Counted from the first letter of the stretch, positions 26,808 through 36,531 are shown. The stretch is DNA of 64,000 nt from Metabacillus halosaccharovorans (GCF_002019635.1 NZ_KV917372.1:2090290-2154289), one strand, 5' to 3'. Program-made: numbers and translations. The notes: generated by a model from the letters alone, not told the origin.

Positions 26808-27671
26808 TTATTCGTTGTTTTCTTCTTCTTTAAAGTACGTCCAACCATCTTTTTGATACACACGATCGTTTTTCATTAGATGGCCTAATGCCCTTTTAAA
26901 AGCTCCCTTACTAAGGTTAAATCTTTCCTTTATGTCATCAGGGTCGCTTTTGTCAGTGAATGGCATCGCACCATTTCTTTCTTGCATGTAGGCATAAATT
27001 CTCTCCGCATCACCACTTAGTGCTTCATGCTTTCGAGGGAGTAGAGAAACATTAATTGTTCCATCCTCTTTTACATCAATGACTCTTCCGGTCACCGTCT
27101 CGCCCAGCCTTGGTTCAACCACGCGCTGTGATGAATGAATAAACCCTTTATATCCTTCTTCTGTTAATATAAATGAACCTGCTACAATCATTCGGTAAAC
27201 TGTCCCTATTACCTCTTTATTAAACATCGTGCGGTCTGCTTCCTTCATAAGCGGCTCAACGATTTCCTCTGTAGCTAACCGAACAAAAAAACGACCGTTG
27301 CCTGATACTTTTAATGTACAATAAAGCTTGTCCCCAACGTTTGGCCAAACTTCTCTCAAATAAGGAAGATGATCTTTCGCGACAAGAGCATCTTTGCTAA
27401 GACCGATATTCACGAATGCACCCATATCTTCTACGATATCTACGACCTCAACCCAACCATATGTATCTTCTGTAATGTATGGTTTTTTCATTGTGGCATA
27501 TAGTCGATCTTGTGCATCAACACCAAAGAAGACCTCAATCTTCTCTCCTTCTTCTATTTCTCCAATGACTTCGTTATTATGTAAAAGCACCCGTTCATTT
27601 CCATCTGTTAGAAAATAACCAAAATCTACCTTTTCATCTATTGTTAATGTTGCAAATGTACCTGGGATCAT
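26808..27671 (-). CDS. yitL: CvfB/YitL, S1-domain RNA-binding protein
   Basis: The 287-residue protein is made of S1-like domains and a C-terminal winged helix. The central S1 unit reads YGWVEVVDIVEDMGAFVNIG, a third is near GKGFIHSSQ-type sequence, and the C-terminus FNLSKGAFKRALGHLMKNDR is the winged helix. CvfB of Staphylococcus aureus, the family reference, affects virulence gene expression and binds RNA. The ATG at 27671 follows AGAGAGG. It is divergent from yitK/yajQ. Confidence 0.92.
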   Translation of the reverse strand: MIPGTFATLTIDEKVDFGYFLTDGNERVLLHNNEVIGEIEEGEKIEVFFGVDAQDRLYATMKKPYITEDTYGWVEVVDIVEDMGAFVNIGLSKDALVAKDHLPYLREVWPNVGDKLYCTLKVSGNGRFFVRLATEEIVEPLMKEADRTMFNKEVIGTVYRMIVAGSFILTEEGYKGFIHSSQRVVEPRLGETVTGRVIDVKEDGTINVSLLPRKHEALSGDAERIYAYMQERNGAMPFTDKSDPDDIKERFNLSKGAFKRALGHLMKNDRVYQKDGWTYFKEEENNE

Positions 27672-27791
27672 ATATATATCCTCTCTTTCTTCTTTCTGTA
27701 AGAAAATTCTTTTAACATCACTTCAAAAGTTGTGATCATTGTTATATTTTACTATAATCAACCTATATTATATACGTAATGGAGGATAATT

Positions 27792-28283
27792 ATGGCCAAA
27801 GATAGTTCATTTGATATTGTATCAAAGATTGAGTTTCCGGAAGTGACGAACGCGATTAATATTGCAATGAAGGAAATAGCAACAAGATATGACTTCAAAG
27901 GTAGTAAAAGCAACATCTCATTAGAAAAAGAAGAGCTTGTTTTAGTTTCTGATGACGAGTATAAACTTGAGCAATTAAAAGATGTTCTTATTTCCAAATT
28001 AATTAAACGAAATGTACCAATTAAAAATATTTCGTATAAAAAAGTTGAGAATGCTTCAGGAGGGACTGTCCGTCAAAGAGCTGAACTCGTTTCAGGTATC
28101 GACAAAGATAACGCTAAAAAAATTAACAGCATTATTAAAGACAAAGGCTTAAAAGTAAAATCTCAAATCCAAGATGATCAGATCCGTGTTACAGGTAAAA
28201 GTCGTGACGAACTCCAACAGGTGATTGCCGCAATCAGAGAAGCTGATTTACCAATCGATGTACAATTTATTAATTACAGGTAA
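27792..28283 (+). CDS. yitK: YajQ family (UPF0234) nucleotide-binding protein
   Basis: The 163-residue protein [20 protein letters not shown] has the family motifs [39 protein letters not shown] and [20 protein letters not shown]. YajQ proteins bind nucleotides or RNA; a cyclic-di-GMP role is reported in Xanthomonas. Its ribosome site is GGAGGATAATT and its stop is followed by a terminator. In B. subtilis the equivalent is yitK, next to yitL and yitJ. Confidence 0.95.
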   Translation: MAKDSSFDIVSKIEFPEVTNAINIAMKEIATRYDFKGSKSNISLEKEELVLVSDDEYKLEQLKDVLISKLIKRNVPIKNISYKKVENASGGTVRQRAELVSGIDKDNAKKINSIIKDKGLKVKSQIQDDQIRVTGKSRDELQQVIAAIREADLPIDVQFINYR

Positions 28284-28295
28284 CATAGTTTTATT

Positions 28296-28329
28296 AGAGC
28301 TAACTCAAATGAGTTCAGCTCTTTTTTCT
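28296..28329 (+). terminator. Intrinsic terminator after yitK
   Basis: AGAGCTAACTC (28296-28306) pairs with GAGTTCAGCTCT (28311-28322) with one mismatch, followed by a T-run. It lies 13 bases past the stop. Confidence 0.9.
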
Positions 28330-28523
28330 ACCTCAAATATTAAAAGCATAATTTCCTTCTCCCTTCATATTTTTATAAAGGCTCCAACAAAACATCAACC
28401 AAAAACTTCCACATACTAAGTAAAATTTGACAAACTGTTAATTTACTATTGATATTTTTCTAAATATTAGATAAATTAGTTGTAATACTTTTTCACACGT
28501 TAAAGGTTATATGAAAATTTCAT

Positions 28524-28946
28524 ATCTTATCAAGAGAAGCAGAGGGACTGGCCCTATGAAGCTTCAGCAACCGGTCAATAACGAGTGAAGTCTGGTGTAC
28601 AATGATTGACTAAGTCAAGAACACTGAACTAGGTTATTTTCTTTTAGCACAGAAAAGTAAATAAAAATGAATCGAACAAAGCGCTCTTGTTTGTTCGAAG
28701 CATTTTTATTTATTTTTCCAAGGCTTGCTATTCAAGCCGCAGCAAGCGCACGCTTGCTGTGCTAAAAGAAAATACGCATCACTATTTAAGAAGTGTTTTA
28801 GTCTTACCCGTCAATCAATTCCCCACACCCCACCAAGACTTCTGCGAGTGCCAAGGTGCTAATTCCAGCTAAGCATGTAAGATGCTTGAAAGATAAGGAG
28901 AAGCTAATAATGATTAAAGCCTTCTTCCTAAAGAAGGCTTTTTTAA
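28524..28946 (+). promoter_or_regulatory. SAM-I (S-box) riboswitch with very long P3, plus terminator
   Basis: The conserved core is present in two halves. The 5' half (28526-28574) holds CTTATCAAGAGA, GAGGGACTGGCCC and TTCAGCAACCGG. The 3' half (28851-28897) holds CCAAGGTGCTAATTCCAGC, a P4 hairpin (AAGCATGTAAGATGCTT) and the P1 partner GATAAG. Between them are about 276 bases, where normal S-boxes have a short P3. The P3 arms pair over 28587-28625 and 28792-28842. The platform is a strong terminator (28916-28941, then Ts); GGAGAAG at 28897-28903 can pair with CTTCTTCC as antiterminator. High SAM should stop transcription of yitJ and metH. Confidence 0.93.
28635..28774. repeat. MITE-like inverted-repeat element in the riboswitch P3 arm
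   Basis: Bases 28635-28652 and 28757-28774 are perfect 18-bp inverted repeats, beginning TATTTTCTTTTAGCAC. The element therefore begins and ends with TA, as expected for elements that duplicate a TA target. Inside are an AT-rich hairpin (28653-28669 with 28701-28717, with CGAACAAA/TTTGTTCG nested) followed by T-runs, and two small GC-rich hairpins (28722-28738 and 28742-28757). No coding capacity. It could alternatively be a native tip of the P3 arm. Confidence 0.65.
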
Positions 28947-29004
28947 TTTCCTTTATCCAAAACAATGTTTACCTATTAATCATATAGATCGGAGGCTTCA
29001 TTCA

Positions 29005-30858
29005 ATGAGTTTTTTAGAGGATTTAAAACATAACATTTTAATTGGTGACGGTGCGATGGGTACAATGCTTTATGCCCATGGTGTTGATCGTTGCTTTGAA
29101 GAATTGAATCTATCAAGACCTGAGGATGTCCTTGCTGTTCATCAAGCGTATATAGAAGCTGGCGCAAACTTAATTCAAACAAACACATATGGTGCTAATG
29201 ATATCAAGCTTTCAAGATATGGATTAGAGGATGAAATCAGACAAATTAACAAAAAAGCAGTTGAAATTGCCAAAAAAGCTGCTGATCAATCCACATATGT
29301 ATTTGGCACAATTGGCGGAGTCAGATCTTTTAAAAAGAGTGCACATAGTATTGAAGAAGTGAAACGAAATTTTAGAGAGCAGCTCTTCCTCCTTCTAAAC
29401 GAAGATGTAGATGGTCTTCTTCTTGAAACCTATTATGATATGGAAGAAATGAAAACAGTTCTTCAAATTGCCCGCAAGGAAACGAACAAGCCCATTATTG
29501 CAAATGTTTCCCTTCATGAAGCCGGTGTCCTGCAGGATGGAACGTCAGTGAAAAATGGTCTCACTCTTCTTGAAGACCTTGGTGCAAATGTTGTTGGCTT
29601 AAACTGTCGCTTAGGTCCTTACCATATGATTCAATCTTTAGAAGAGGTTCCAATACCAAATGAGGCCTATTTATCTGTTTTTCCAAACAGCAGCTTACCT
29701 GCACTAATTGAAGGGAATCTTGTCTATGAATCTGATGAAACGTATTTCAAGGAAAGTGCTCTAAAATTCAGAGATCAAGGTGTGAGATTAATAGGCGGAT
29801 GCTGTGGAACTACACCTAGGCATATTAAAGCAATGGCTGAAGCAGTATCAAACTTATCCCCTGTTACAACAAAACAGGTTAAAGTTCCTGCAACATCTCA
29901 ACTGCATGTACAGGAACATCAAGTCACATCTCCAACTCCGCTTGAGGATATTGTTCAAGAGAGACGTTCTGTTATTGTCGAATTAGATCCCCCTAAAAAA
30001 CTGGGTATGGAGAAATTCCTTGAAGGTGCAGAAGCCCTTCACAATGCAGGAATCGATGCTTTAACACTTGCAGATAACTCATTGGCTTCACCAAGAATTA
30101 GTAACTTAGCTGCCGGAATCTTAGCAAAAGAAAAAACCGGGGCAAGAACATTAATTCATATTACATGCCGTGATCGGAATTTAATTGGTCTTCAATCACA
30201 TCTCATGGGCCTACACTCACTTGGGATGTCAGATATATTAGCCATCACAGGTGATCCATCTAAAATTGGTGATTTCCCAGGGGCTACATCTGTATATGAT
30301 GTGTCATCATTTGACCTTATCAGTTTAATTAAACAATTTAATAAAGGTGTATCCTATTCCGGAAAACCGCTTGGACAACAAACAAACTTCTCTGTAGCGG
30401 CAGCATTCAACCCTAATGTACGTCACTTAGATAAAGCTGTAGTCAGACTAGAAAAGAAAATTGCTCATGGTGCTGATTACTTTATTTCTCAGCCACTATA
30501 CTCAAATCAGCAAATTATCGATGTATATGAAGCAACACGAAACTTGCAAGCTCCGATTTATATCGGGATTATGCCATTAACATCAAGCCGAAATGCCGAA
30601 TTTATTCATAATGAAATTCCTGGTATTAAACTATCTGACTCTATTCGTGAAAAAATGGCTTCAGCCGGATCAGATAAAGAACAGGCACGCCAAGAAGGCC
30701 TTGCCATTGCAAAAGATTTAATTGATACAGCCTTCGAACTGTTCAATGGTATTTATTTAATTACACCGTTTTTACAATACGACCTTACAGTGGAGTTAAC
30801 AAATTACATCCATGAAAAGGAAAAACAGCGAGCTGAAAGGAAGATTACACATGTGTAG
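29005..30858 (+). CDS. yitJ: Bifunctional homocysteine S-methyltransferase / methylenetetrahydrofolate reductase (YitJ)
   Basis: The first ~300 residues form a homocysteine methyltransferase domain with the zinc cysteines in [11 protein letters not shown] and [13 protein letters not shown]. The rest (from about residue 315) is a MetF-like flavin TIM barrel: [53 protein letters not shown]. It should reduce methylene-THF to methyl-THF and may move methyl groups to homocysteine. The 617-residue size is normal. It is preceded by the SAM riboswitch and overlaps metH by eight bases. Confidence 0.95.
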   Translation: MSFLEDLKHNILIGDGAMGTMLYAHGVDRCFEELNLSRPEDVLAVHQAYIEAGANLIQTNTYGANDIKLSRYGLEDEIRQINKKAVEIAKKAADQSTYVFGTIGGVRSFKKSAHSIEEVKRNFREQLFLLLNEDVDGLLLETYYDMEEMKTVLQIARKETNKPIIANVSLHEAGVLQDGTSVKNGLTLLEDLGANVVGLNCRLGPYHMIQSLEEVPIPNEAYLSVFPNSSLPALIEGNLVYESDETYFKESALKFRDQGVRLIGGCCGTTPRHIKAMAEAVSNLSPVTTKQVKVPATSQLHVQEHQVTSPTPLEDIVQERRSVIVELDPPKKLGMEKFLEGAEALHNAGIDALTLADNSLASPRISNLAAGILAKEKTGARTLIHITCRDRNLIGLQSHLMGLHSLGMSDILAITGDPSKIGDFPGATSVYDVSSFDLISLIKQFNKGVSYSGKPLGQQTNFSVAAAFNPNVRHLDKAVVRLEKKIAHGADYFISQPLYSNQQIIDVYEATRNLQAPIYIGIMPLTSSRNAEFIHNEIPGIKLSDSIREKMASAGSDKEQARQEGLAIAKDLIDTAFELFNGIYLITPFLQYDLTVELTNYIHEKEKQRAERKITHV

Positions 30859-33800
30859 CATCAACAAAGAGCTAGAAAAACGAATCCTTGTCCTGGATGG
30901 TGCGATGGGGACAATGATTCAAGCAGCAAACCTGTCTCCTGAAGATTTTGGCGGAGAAGATTATGATGGATGTAATGAATATCTTACATTGACTTCACCA
31001 AAGACGATTGAAACCATTCACGAAGCCTATTTGGAAGCCGGATCAGATATTATCTCTACCAATACCTTTGGGGCTACAAGTCTTGTTTTGGATGAGTATG
31101 ATCTAGGACGCCTGGCTTTAGAGTTAAACATTGAATCTGCTAAAATAGCGAAACGTGCCGCTGAAAAATACTCAACACCTGAAAAGCCCAGATATGTCGC
31201 AGGTGCGATGGGACCAACAACCAAAACACTTTCAGTTACAGGTGGAACAACATTTGATACATTAGTCGAAAATTATGAAGAACAAGCAAGAGGCTTAATC
31301 ATAGGAGGAGCAGATTTGCTCCTTCTCGAAACAAGCCAGGATATGTTAAACGTTAAAGCTGGATTTTTAGGAATTAAAAAAGCCTTTGAAGACACAGGCA
31401 AGGAACTTCCCTTAATGATTTCCGGAACGATTGAACCTATGGGTACTACTCTGGCAGGTCAGGATATTGAAGCATTTTATGTATCATTAGAACATATGAA
31501 GCCACTTTCAGTCGGATTAAACTGTGCAACCGGACCTGAATTTATGACAGACCATATTCGTACACTTTCCGGTTTAGCTAATACAGCTGTTAGCTGTTAC
31601 CCGAATGCAGGCTTACCTGATGAAGAGGGAAATTATCATGAATCACCAGAATCACTCGCGAAAAAGCTTGTTGCTTTTGCAGAACAAGGCTGGCTGAATC
31701 TAATTGGCGGATGCTGTGGGACTACACCAGAACATATCCGTGCTATTACTGAAGCAGTTTCAACCATTACTCCACGAAAAATCGAAGAAGTCTCGACTGG
31801 TCACACAGTATCCGGAATCGATGCCCTACTTTACGAAGATGGAATGCGGCCTTTATTCGTTGGTGAACGTACAAATGTTATTGGTTCCCGTAAATTTAAA
31901 CGTCTGATTGCAGAAGGCAAAATAGAGGAAGCATCTGAGATAGCAAGAGCACAAGTCAAAAGTGGTGCCCATGTTATCGATATTTGCCTGGCTGACCCCG
32001 ATAGGGATGAGCTTGAAGATATGGAAGTATTCATACAAGAGGTTGTGAAAAAAGTCAAAGCTCCACTTGTTATTGACTCCACAGATGAGAAAGTAATTGA
32101 ACGGGCGCTAAAATACTCTCAAGGTAAGGCGATCATTAACTCTATTAACCTTGAGGATGGCGAAGAGCGTTTTGATGCAATCGTTCCGCTTGTCAAAAAA
32201 TACGGTGGCGCATTAGTCGTTGGAACAATAGATGAAGTGGGAATGGCCCTAACAGCAGAAAAGAAACTTGAAGTGGCGATTCGCTCTCACGACCTTCTCG
32301 TCAAAAAGCATGGACTAAAGCCGAGTGATTTGATATTTGATCCACTTGTATTCCCGGTAGGAACCGGTGACGAGCAATATATTGGTTCGGCAAATGAAAC
32401 TGTTCGCGGTATCCAGCTTATTAAAGAAAAATTACCTGAATGCTTAACGATATTAGGCGTTAGTAATGTTTCTTTCGGACTTCCTCCTGTTGGACGCGAA
32501 GTTCTGAATGCTGTTTACTTGTACCACTGTACACAGGCCGGGCTCGATTATGCAATTGTTAACACGGAAAAATTAGAAAGATTTGCTTCGATTCCTAAAG
32601 AAGAAATACAAATGGCTGAAGATCTTTTATTTAAAACAACAGACGAATCATTGGCTAAATTTACTGCCTTCTACCGCGGTAAGAAAAAAGAAGACAAAAA
32701 GCCTCTTCAAAACCTTACCTTGGAAGAAAGATTAGCAAGCTATATCGTAGAAGGAACAAAAGAAGGCCTTATTCCAGATTTAGAGTTAGCATTAAAAAAA
32801 TATCCTGTGCCTCTTGATATCATTAACGGACCATTAATGGAAGGTATGGCTGAAGTCGGGGTATTATTCAATGATAACCAATTAATCGTTGCAGAGGTTC
32901 TCCAAAGTGCCGAGGTCATGAAAGCATCTGTTTCCTATCTCGAGCAATTCATGGAAAAACGCGATGATAGCGGAAAAGGTAAAATCCTTCTTGCTACAGT
33001 AAAAGGTGATGTACATGATATCGGTAAAAATCTGGTTGATATTATTTTAAGTAATAATGGCTATAGAGTAATCGACCTTGGCATCAAAGTAACACCACAA
33101 ACATTAATTCAAGCTGTAAAGGATGAAAAACCGGATCTTATCGGTTTATCCGGCTTACTTGTTAAATCAGCACAGCAAATGGTGATCACTGCTCAGGACT
33201 TACACAAAGCAAACTGTGAGTTACCAATTTTGGTTGGTGGTGCAGCATTATCACGGAAATTCACGAGAATGAAAATTGCACCTGAATATAACGGTCCTGT
33301 TGTCTATGCAAAGGATGCAATGGATGGCTTATCTTTAGCTAATCAATTACGCACAACACCTGAAATATTCGCTGCAAAAGAAGCTGCCGTAACAGAAGAG
33401 GCAAAACTAAAGAACTCTCAAGCACAAAGTGTTACGGAACTACTAATCAAGCGTGGAACTGTAAATGAGGCGCCAATTTTTACGCCTGTTGATACAAAGC
33501 GTCATATACTCAAGGATATCTCCCTTTCCCACATTATTCCTTATGTAAATATGCAAATGCTTATCGGTCATCATCTGGGATTAAAAGGGAAAATCAAGGA
33601 ATTAGTCCAAAAGAAAGACCCTAAAGCGGTCGAGCTTGTTGAATTGATACAGGAGCTTTTAAAAGATGGAGCCAAACAGAAATGGTTCAAACCAGCTGCG
33701 GTCTATCAATTTTTCCCATCGTATAGTGATGGAAATAAGCTTCATATCCTTGATCCGGAAAATACAGATAGAATCGTACAAACTTTTGATTTTCCAAGAC

Positions 33801-34273
33801 AGGAGAAACTGCCGCATCGCTGTATTTCCGACTATGTTCGTCCGAAACAAAAAGACGGATTTGACTATGTGGCCATGTTTGCCGTTACTGCAGGAAGTCA
33901 AATTCGTGAGCTTGCCCAAGGATTTAAAGAACAAGGTGACTATTTAAAGAGTCACGCTGTTCAGGCACTTGCTTTGGAGCTTGCAGAAGGGTTAGCTGAA
34001 CGTACTCATCAACTCATTCGTGACCGCTGGGGCTTCCCTGATGCACCAGATTTCACAATGGACCAGCGCTTCTCAGCCAAATACCAAGGACAGCGCTACT
34101 CCTTTGGATATCCGGCTTGTCCTGATCTTGAAGATCAAGAAAAGTTATTTAACCTTATTCGTCCAGAGGACATCGGCATTCAGCTAACAGAAGGTTTCAT
34201 GATGGAACCAGAAGCATCGGTAACAGCCATAGTTGTTGCACATCCGGATGCGAAATATTTTAATGTTATGTAA
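30851..34273 (+). CDS. metH: Cobalamin-dependent methionine synthase (MetH)
   Basis: The 1140-residue protein has all four modules. The homocysteine domain (about 1-310) shows [10 protein letters not shown] and [13 protein letters not shown]. The folate domain (about 330-600) opens [20 protein letters not shown]. The B12 domain (about 640-870) has [19 protein letters not shown], whose histidine binds cobalt. The SAM-dependent activation domain (to the end) contains [14 protein letters not shown] choose the ATG at 30851 (MCSINKEL), seven bases after AAAGGAAG; an in-frame ATG at 30812 lies inside yitJ. It shares the riboswitch of yitJ and needs cobalamin. Confidence 0.97.
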   Translation: MCSINKELEKRILVLDGAMGTMIQAANLSPEDFGGEDYDGCNEYLTLTSPKTIETIHEAYLEAGSDIISTNTFGATSLVLDEYDLGRLALELNIESAKIAKRAAEKYSTPEKPRYVAGAMGPTTKTLSVTGGTTFDTLVENYEEQARGLIIGGADLLLLETSQDMLNVKAGFLGIKKAFEDTGKELPLMISGTIEPMGTTLAGQDIEAFYVSLEHMKPLSVGLNCATGPEFMTDHIRTLSGLANTAVSCYPNAGLPDEEGNYHESPESLAKKLVAFAEQGWLNLIGGCCGTTPEHIRAITEAVSTITPRKIEEVSTGHTVSGIDALLYEDGMRPLFVGERTNVIGSRKFKRLIAEGKIEEASEIARAQVKSGAHVIDICLADPDRDELEDMEVFIQEVVKKVKAPLVIDSTDEKVIERALKYSQGKAIINSINLEDGEERFDAIVPLVKKYGGALVVGTIDEVGMALTAEKKLEVAIRSHDLLVKKHGLKPSDLIFDPLVFPVGTGDEQYIGSANETVRGIQLIKEKLPECLTILGVSNVSFGLPPVGREVLNAVYLYHCTQAGLDYAIVNTEKLERFASIPKEEIQMAEDLLFKTTDESLAKFTAFYRGKKKEDKKPLQNLTLEERLASYIVEGTKEGLIPDLELALKKYPVPLDIINGPLMEGMAEVGVLFNDNQLIVAEVLQSAEVMKASVSYLEQFMEKRDDSGKGKILLATVKGDVHDIGKNLVDIILSNNGYRVIDLGIKVTPQTLIQAVKDEKPDLIGLSGLLVKSAQQMVITAQDLHKANCELPILVGGAALSRKFTRMKIAPEYNGPVVYAKDAMDGLSLANQLRTTPEIFAAKEAAVTEEAKLKNSQAQSVTELLIKRGTVNEAPIFTPVDTKRHILKDISLSHIIPYVNMQMLIGHHLGLKGKIKELVQKKDPKAVELVELIQELLKDGAKQKWFKPAAVYQFFPSYSDGNKLHILDPENTDRIVQTFDFPRQEKLPHRCISDYVRPKQKDGFDYVAMFAVTAGSQIRELAQGFKEQGDYLKSHAVQALALELAEGLAERTHQLIRDRWGFPDAPDFTMDQRFSAKYQGQRYSFGYPACPDLEDQEKLFNLIRPEDIGIQLTEGFMMEPEASVTAIVVAHPDAKYFNVM

Positions 34274-34280
34274 GGTATGT

Positions 34281-34310
34281 GCCCTAAAACAATGTTTTAG
34301 GGCATTTCTT
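34281..34310 (+). terminator. Intrinsic terminator after metH
   Basis: A perfect 10-bp stem (GCCCTAAAAC at 34281-34290, GTTTTAGGGC at 34294-34303, loop AAT) followed by ATTTCTTT. It starts eight bases past the metH stop. Confidence 0.88.
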
Positions 34311-34336
34311 TATCTAAACCTGTACTTCTTCATAAA

Positions 34337-34985
34337 CTTGCAAAATTGGGTACGTCGAGAACCATAAAACGGGCAAATTGAGATCCTGCTTCAGTATGGG
34401 GAGCCATTTAATCGATCCCTACTCAGGAATGACCGTGAAATGGCGGTTGCAAAAAAATCGGGAAGGTCGCAAGAATAAACTATATACCTGCAAAAATATG
34501 CTCTGACTTGCAAAAATACAGACAAAGTTGCAAAAAAAACATAGGAACTTGCAAAATTGGGTACATCGAGAACCTTAAAAGCGGGCAAATTGGGATCTTG
34601 CTTCAGTATGGGGAGCCATTGAAATTGATCTTTACTCAGGAATGACCGTGAAATGGCAGTTGCAAAAAAAATCGGGAAGGTTGCAAGAATAAACTATATA
34701 CCTGCAAAAATATGCTCTGACTTGCAAAAATACAGACAAAGTTGCAAAAAAAACATAGGAACTTGCAAAATTGGGTACGTCGAGAACCTTAAAAGCGGGC
34801 AAATTGAGATCTTGCTTCATTATTGTCAGCCATTTAATCGATCCCTATTCAGGAATGATCGTCAAATGGCGGTTGCAAAAAAATCAGGAAGGTTGCAAGA
34901 ATAAACTATATACCTGCAAACAACGCTCTGACTTTTGCAAAAAATGGAGACAAAGTTGCAAAGGAACATTTTTCCTTCAATTCTG
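34337..34985. repeat. Three tandem ~212-bp non-coding units with phased TTGCAA tracts
   Basis: Units start at 34337, 34548 and 34762, each with CTTGCAAAATTGGGTAC, so the periods are 211 and 214 bases. The third is the most diverged. Each unit contains a GCCATTT...AAATGGC inverted pair and then a run of TTGCAA-like tracts. In unit 2 these start at 34660, 34681, 34702, 34722, 34742 and 34763, that is every 20 or 21 bases. Unit 1 has the same spacing from 34447 to 34549. Frames crossing the array are repeats of one another and lack ribosome sites. I see no gene from metH to azoR. Confidence 0.92.
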
Positions 34986-35118
34986 CTTAACATGCTATCC
35001 ACTTCCTAATAAATCTATCAAGTTGCAAGATTTGACGTCCATCTCCCCAAAATCTCATCCTTTTGACTGACCTTTTCTTCTACCAAATACGTTATAATTT
35101 TCCGCATAGACAATATTG

Positions 35119-35196
35119 TTGACACATTCACCAATATTCATTAAAATCAAACTTATGCAGATTAGTATGTATAGCAACATCTTTTAGTAAAACTAA
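35119..35196 (+). promoter_or_regulatory. azoR promoter and candidate operator
   Basis: TTGACA (35119-35124) and TAAAAT (35142-35147) are 17 bases apart, a near-consensus sigma-A promoter. It leaves a leader of about 135 bases before the azoR start. The leader contains a palindrome TTTAGTAAAACTAAA (35182-35196), and TAGCAAC and GTTGCTA arms that could pair around it. Confidence 0.6.
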
Positions 35197-35289
35197 ATGA
35201 ATTTGAGATACTTGAATTTTCAGTAGTTGCTACGCCAACAAATAAATCATTGCAACTGAGTTGCGATCAAAGTTAATGGAGGAATTTAT

Positions 35290-35916
35290 ATGTCAAATGT
35301 ATTATTTATTAAAGCAAATTCTCGCCCTGCAGATCAGGCTGTAAGTGTTAAACTATATGACGCTTTTGTACATTCTTACAAAGAAACTCACAAAGAAGAT
35401 ACAATCACAGAGCTTGATTTATTCCAAGAAAACCTTCCTTACTATGGAGTGGATGCAATTAACGGTATGTTTAAGCGTGCAAGAGGAATGGAATTAACAG
35501 CTGAAGAAGAAAAAGCTGCAAATTTAGTTCAAAAATACTTGGATCAATTCGTTGCAGCTGATAAAGTTGTATTCGCATTCCCACTTTGGAACTTCACTGT
35601 TCCAGCTGTTTTACACACATACATGGATTATTTATCACAAGCTGGTACAACATTCAAATATACACCAGAAGGCCCTGTAGGCTTGCTTTCAGAGAAAAAA
35701 GTAGCTCTTTTAAATGCTCGTGGCGGCGTATATTCAGAAGGTCCAGCTGCTGCTGTAGAAATGTCTGTTAACTACGTTAAAAATGTATTGGCATTCTGGG
35801 GAATCACGAATACAGCTGATGTAATCGTTGAAGGACATAATCAATTCCCGGATCGTGCAAACGAGATTATTGAAGACGGTATCCGTCAAGCTGCTGAATT
35901 AGCAAGCAAATTCTAA
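35290..35916 (+). CDS. azoR: FMN-dependent NADH-azoreductase / quinone reductase (AzoR)
   Basis: The 208-residue protein is a flavodoxin-fold reductase. MSNVLFIKANSRPADQAVSV supplies the flavin phosphate loop, FAFPLWNFTVPAVLHTYMDY is the family signature near residue 97, and LLNARGGVYSEGPAAAVEMS follows. It should reduce azo dyes and quinones with NADH. The start follows GGAGG. It has its own promoter and terminator, and a MarR gene lies just downstream. The codon-regular, AT-light wobble positions suggest good expression (inference). Confidence 0.92.
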   Translation: MSNVLFIKANSRPADQAVSVKLYDAFVHSYKETHKEDTITELDLFQENLPYYGVDAINGMFKRARGMELTAEEEKAANLVQKYLDQFVAADKVVFAFPLWNFTVPAVLHTYMDYLSQAGTTFKYTPEGPVGLLSEKKVALLNARGGVYSEGPAAAVEMSVNYVKNVLAFWGITNTADVIVEGHNQFPDRANEIIEDGIRQAAELASKF

Positions 35917-35927
35917 TTTTAGACTCT

Positions 35928-35960
35928 AAAAAGCGAGTGATAACACTCGCTTTTTTATAT
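35928..35960 (+). terminator. Intrinsic terminator after azoR
   Basis: GCGAGTG (35933-35939) pairs with CACTCGC (35944-35950), extended by five A-T pairs, loop ATAA, then a T-run. Confidence 0.92.
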
Positions 35961-35999
35961 ACTCATTCTTCTCTATCTAAGTACTTTTCTCCCATAAAA

Positions 36000-36028
36000 T
36001 TGACAATATAGTAACTTCTTACTAAACT
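36000..36028 (+). promoter_or_regulatory. marR-gene promoter with a palindrome in the spacer
   Basis: TTGACA (36000-36005) and TAAACT (36023-36028) are 17 bases apart. The spacer holds a perfect inverted repeat TAGTAA-CTTC-TTACTA (36009-36024), placed so that a bound repressor would cover the promoter. This fits autoregulation by the MarR protein encoded next. Confidence 0.6.
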
Positions 36029-36068
36029 TACATTAATGATATCTAGAATGATTAGGAGTTTACCGAAC

Positions 36069-36500
36069 ATGACACTCTCGCTAAATGACTTAATTAGCAT
36101 TTTTATCCACCAAACTGATTTAGAGCTCACAGGATATATAAAAAATAAATTAGTACCTTTTAATATTGCTCCTGAACAGAATTTGATTATGATGTTACTT
36201 TGGGAAAAAGATGGACTTAGTCAAAATGAGGTTGCATGTAAACTAGATAAAGATAAAACAAACATTGCAAGAATGGCTTTTGGACTTGAGCAAAAAGGGT
36301 TTGTAAAAAGAATAAATTGTCCAAAGGACCGTCGTGTTCAGCGATTATATTTGACAAAAGAAGGGTTGGAATTAAAAGAACATATCATCCCTATTGCCAC
36401 CCAGTTTAATTCGCTTCTTTGTCAAGATATAACAAATGAAGAACTGAAACAGATACGACAAATATTATGTAAAATGAGAGCAAATTTAAGGAATTCATGA
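36069..36500 (+). CDS. MarR family transcriptional regulator
   Basis: The 143-residue protein has the MarR winged helix: IAPEQNLIMMLLWEKDGLSQ, then NEVACKLDKDKTNIARMAFG as recognition region, and the wing CPKDRRVQRLYLTKEG. I take the ATG at 36069, after AGGAG; an in-frame ATG at 36036 would lack a ribosome site. MarR repressors of Bacillus often control quinone- and azo-reductases, so the upstream azoR is a likely target. The palindromes upstream of both genes support this but do not prove it. Confidence 0.9.
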   Translation: MTLSLNDLISIFIHQTDLELTGYIKNKLVPFNIAPEQNLIMMLLWEKDGLSQNEVACKLDKDKTNIARMAFGLEQKGFVKRINCPKDRRVQRLYLTKEGLELKEHIIPIATQFNSLLCQDITNEELKQIRQILCKMRANLRNS

Positions 36501-36502
36501 TA

Positions 36503-36531
36503 AGAAGCCTGAAACCAGGCTTCTTTTTTTG
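36503..36531 (+). terminator. Intrinsic terminator after the marR-type gene
   Basis: AGAAGCCT (36503-36510) pairs with AGGCTTCT (36517-36524), loop GAAACC, followed by seven Ts. The stem starts just past the stop. Confidence 0.9.

Noticed and set aside
28635-28774. Complete insertion sequence
   Set aside because: At 140 bases there is no room for a transposase and no coding frame; only a MITE-like or native hairpin reading is possible.
30812-30850. Upstream start for metH
   Set aside because: It lies within yitJ without a ribosome site; the ATG at 30851 has AAAGGAAG and matches the family start.
34337-34985. CRISPR array
   Set aside because: The units are 211-214 bases and nearly identical throughout, with no short repeat/unique spacer pattern and no cas genes.
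34391-35070. Several reading frames of 62-99 codons in the tandem array
   Set aside because: They repeat the same peptide on both strands and lack ribosome sites, so they come from the DNA repeat.
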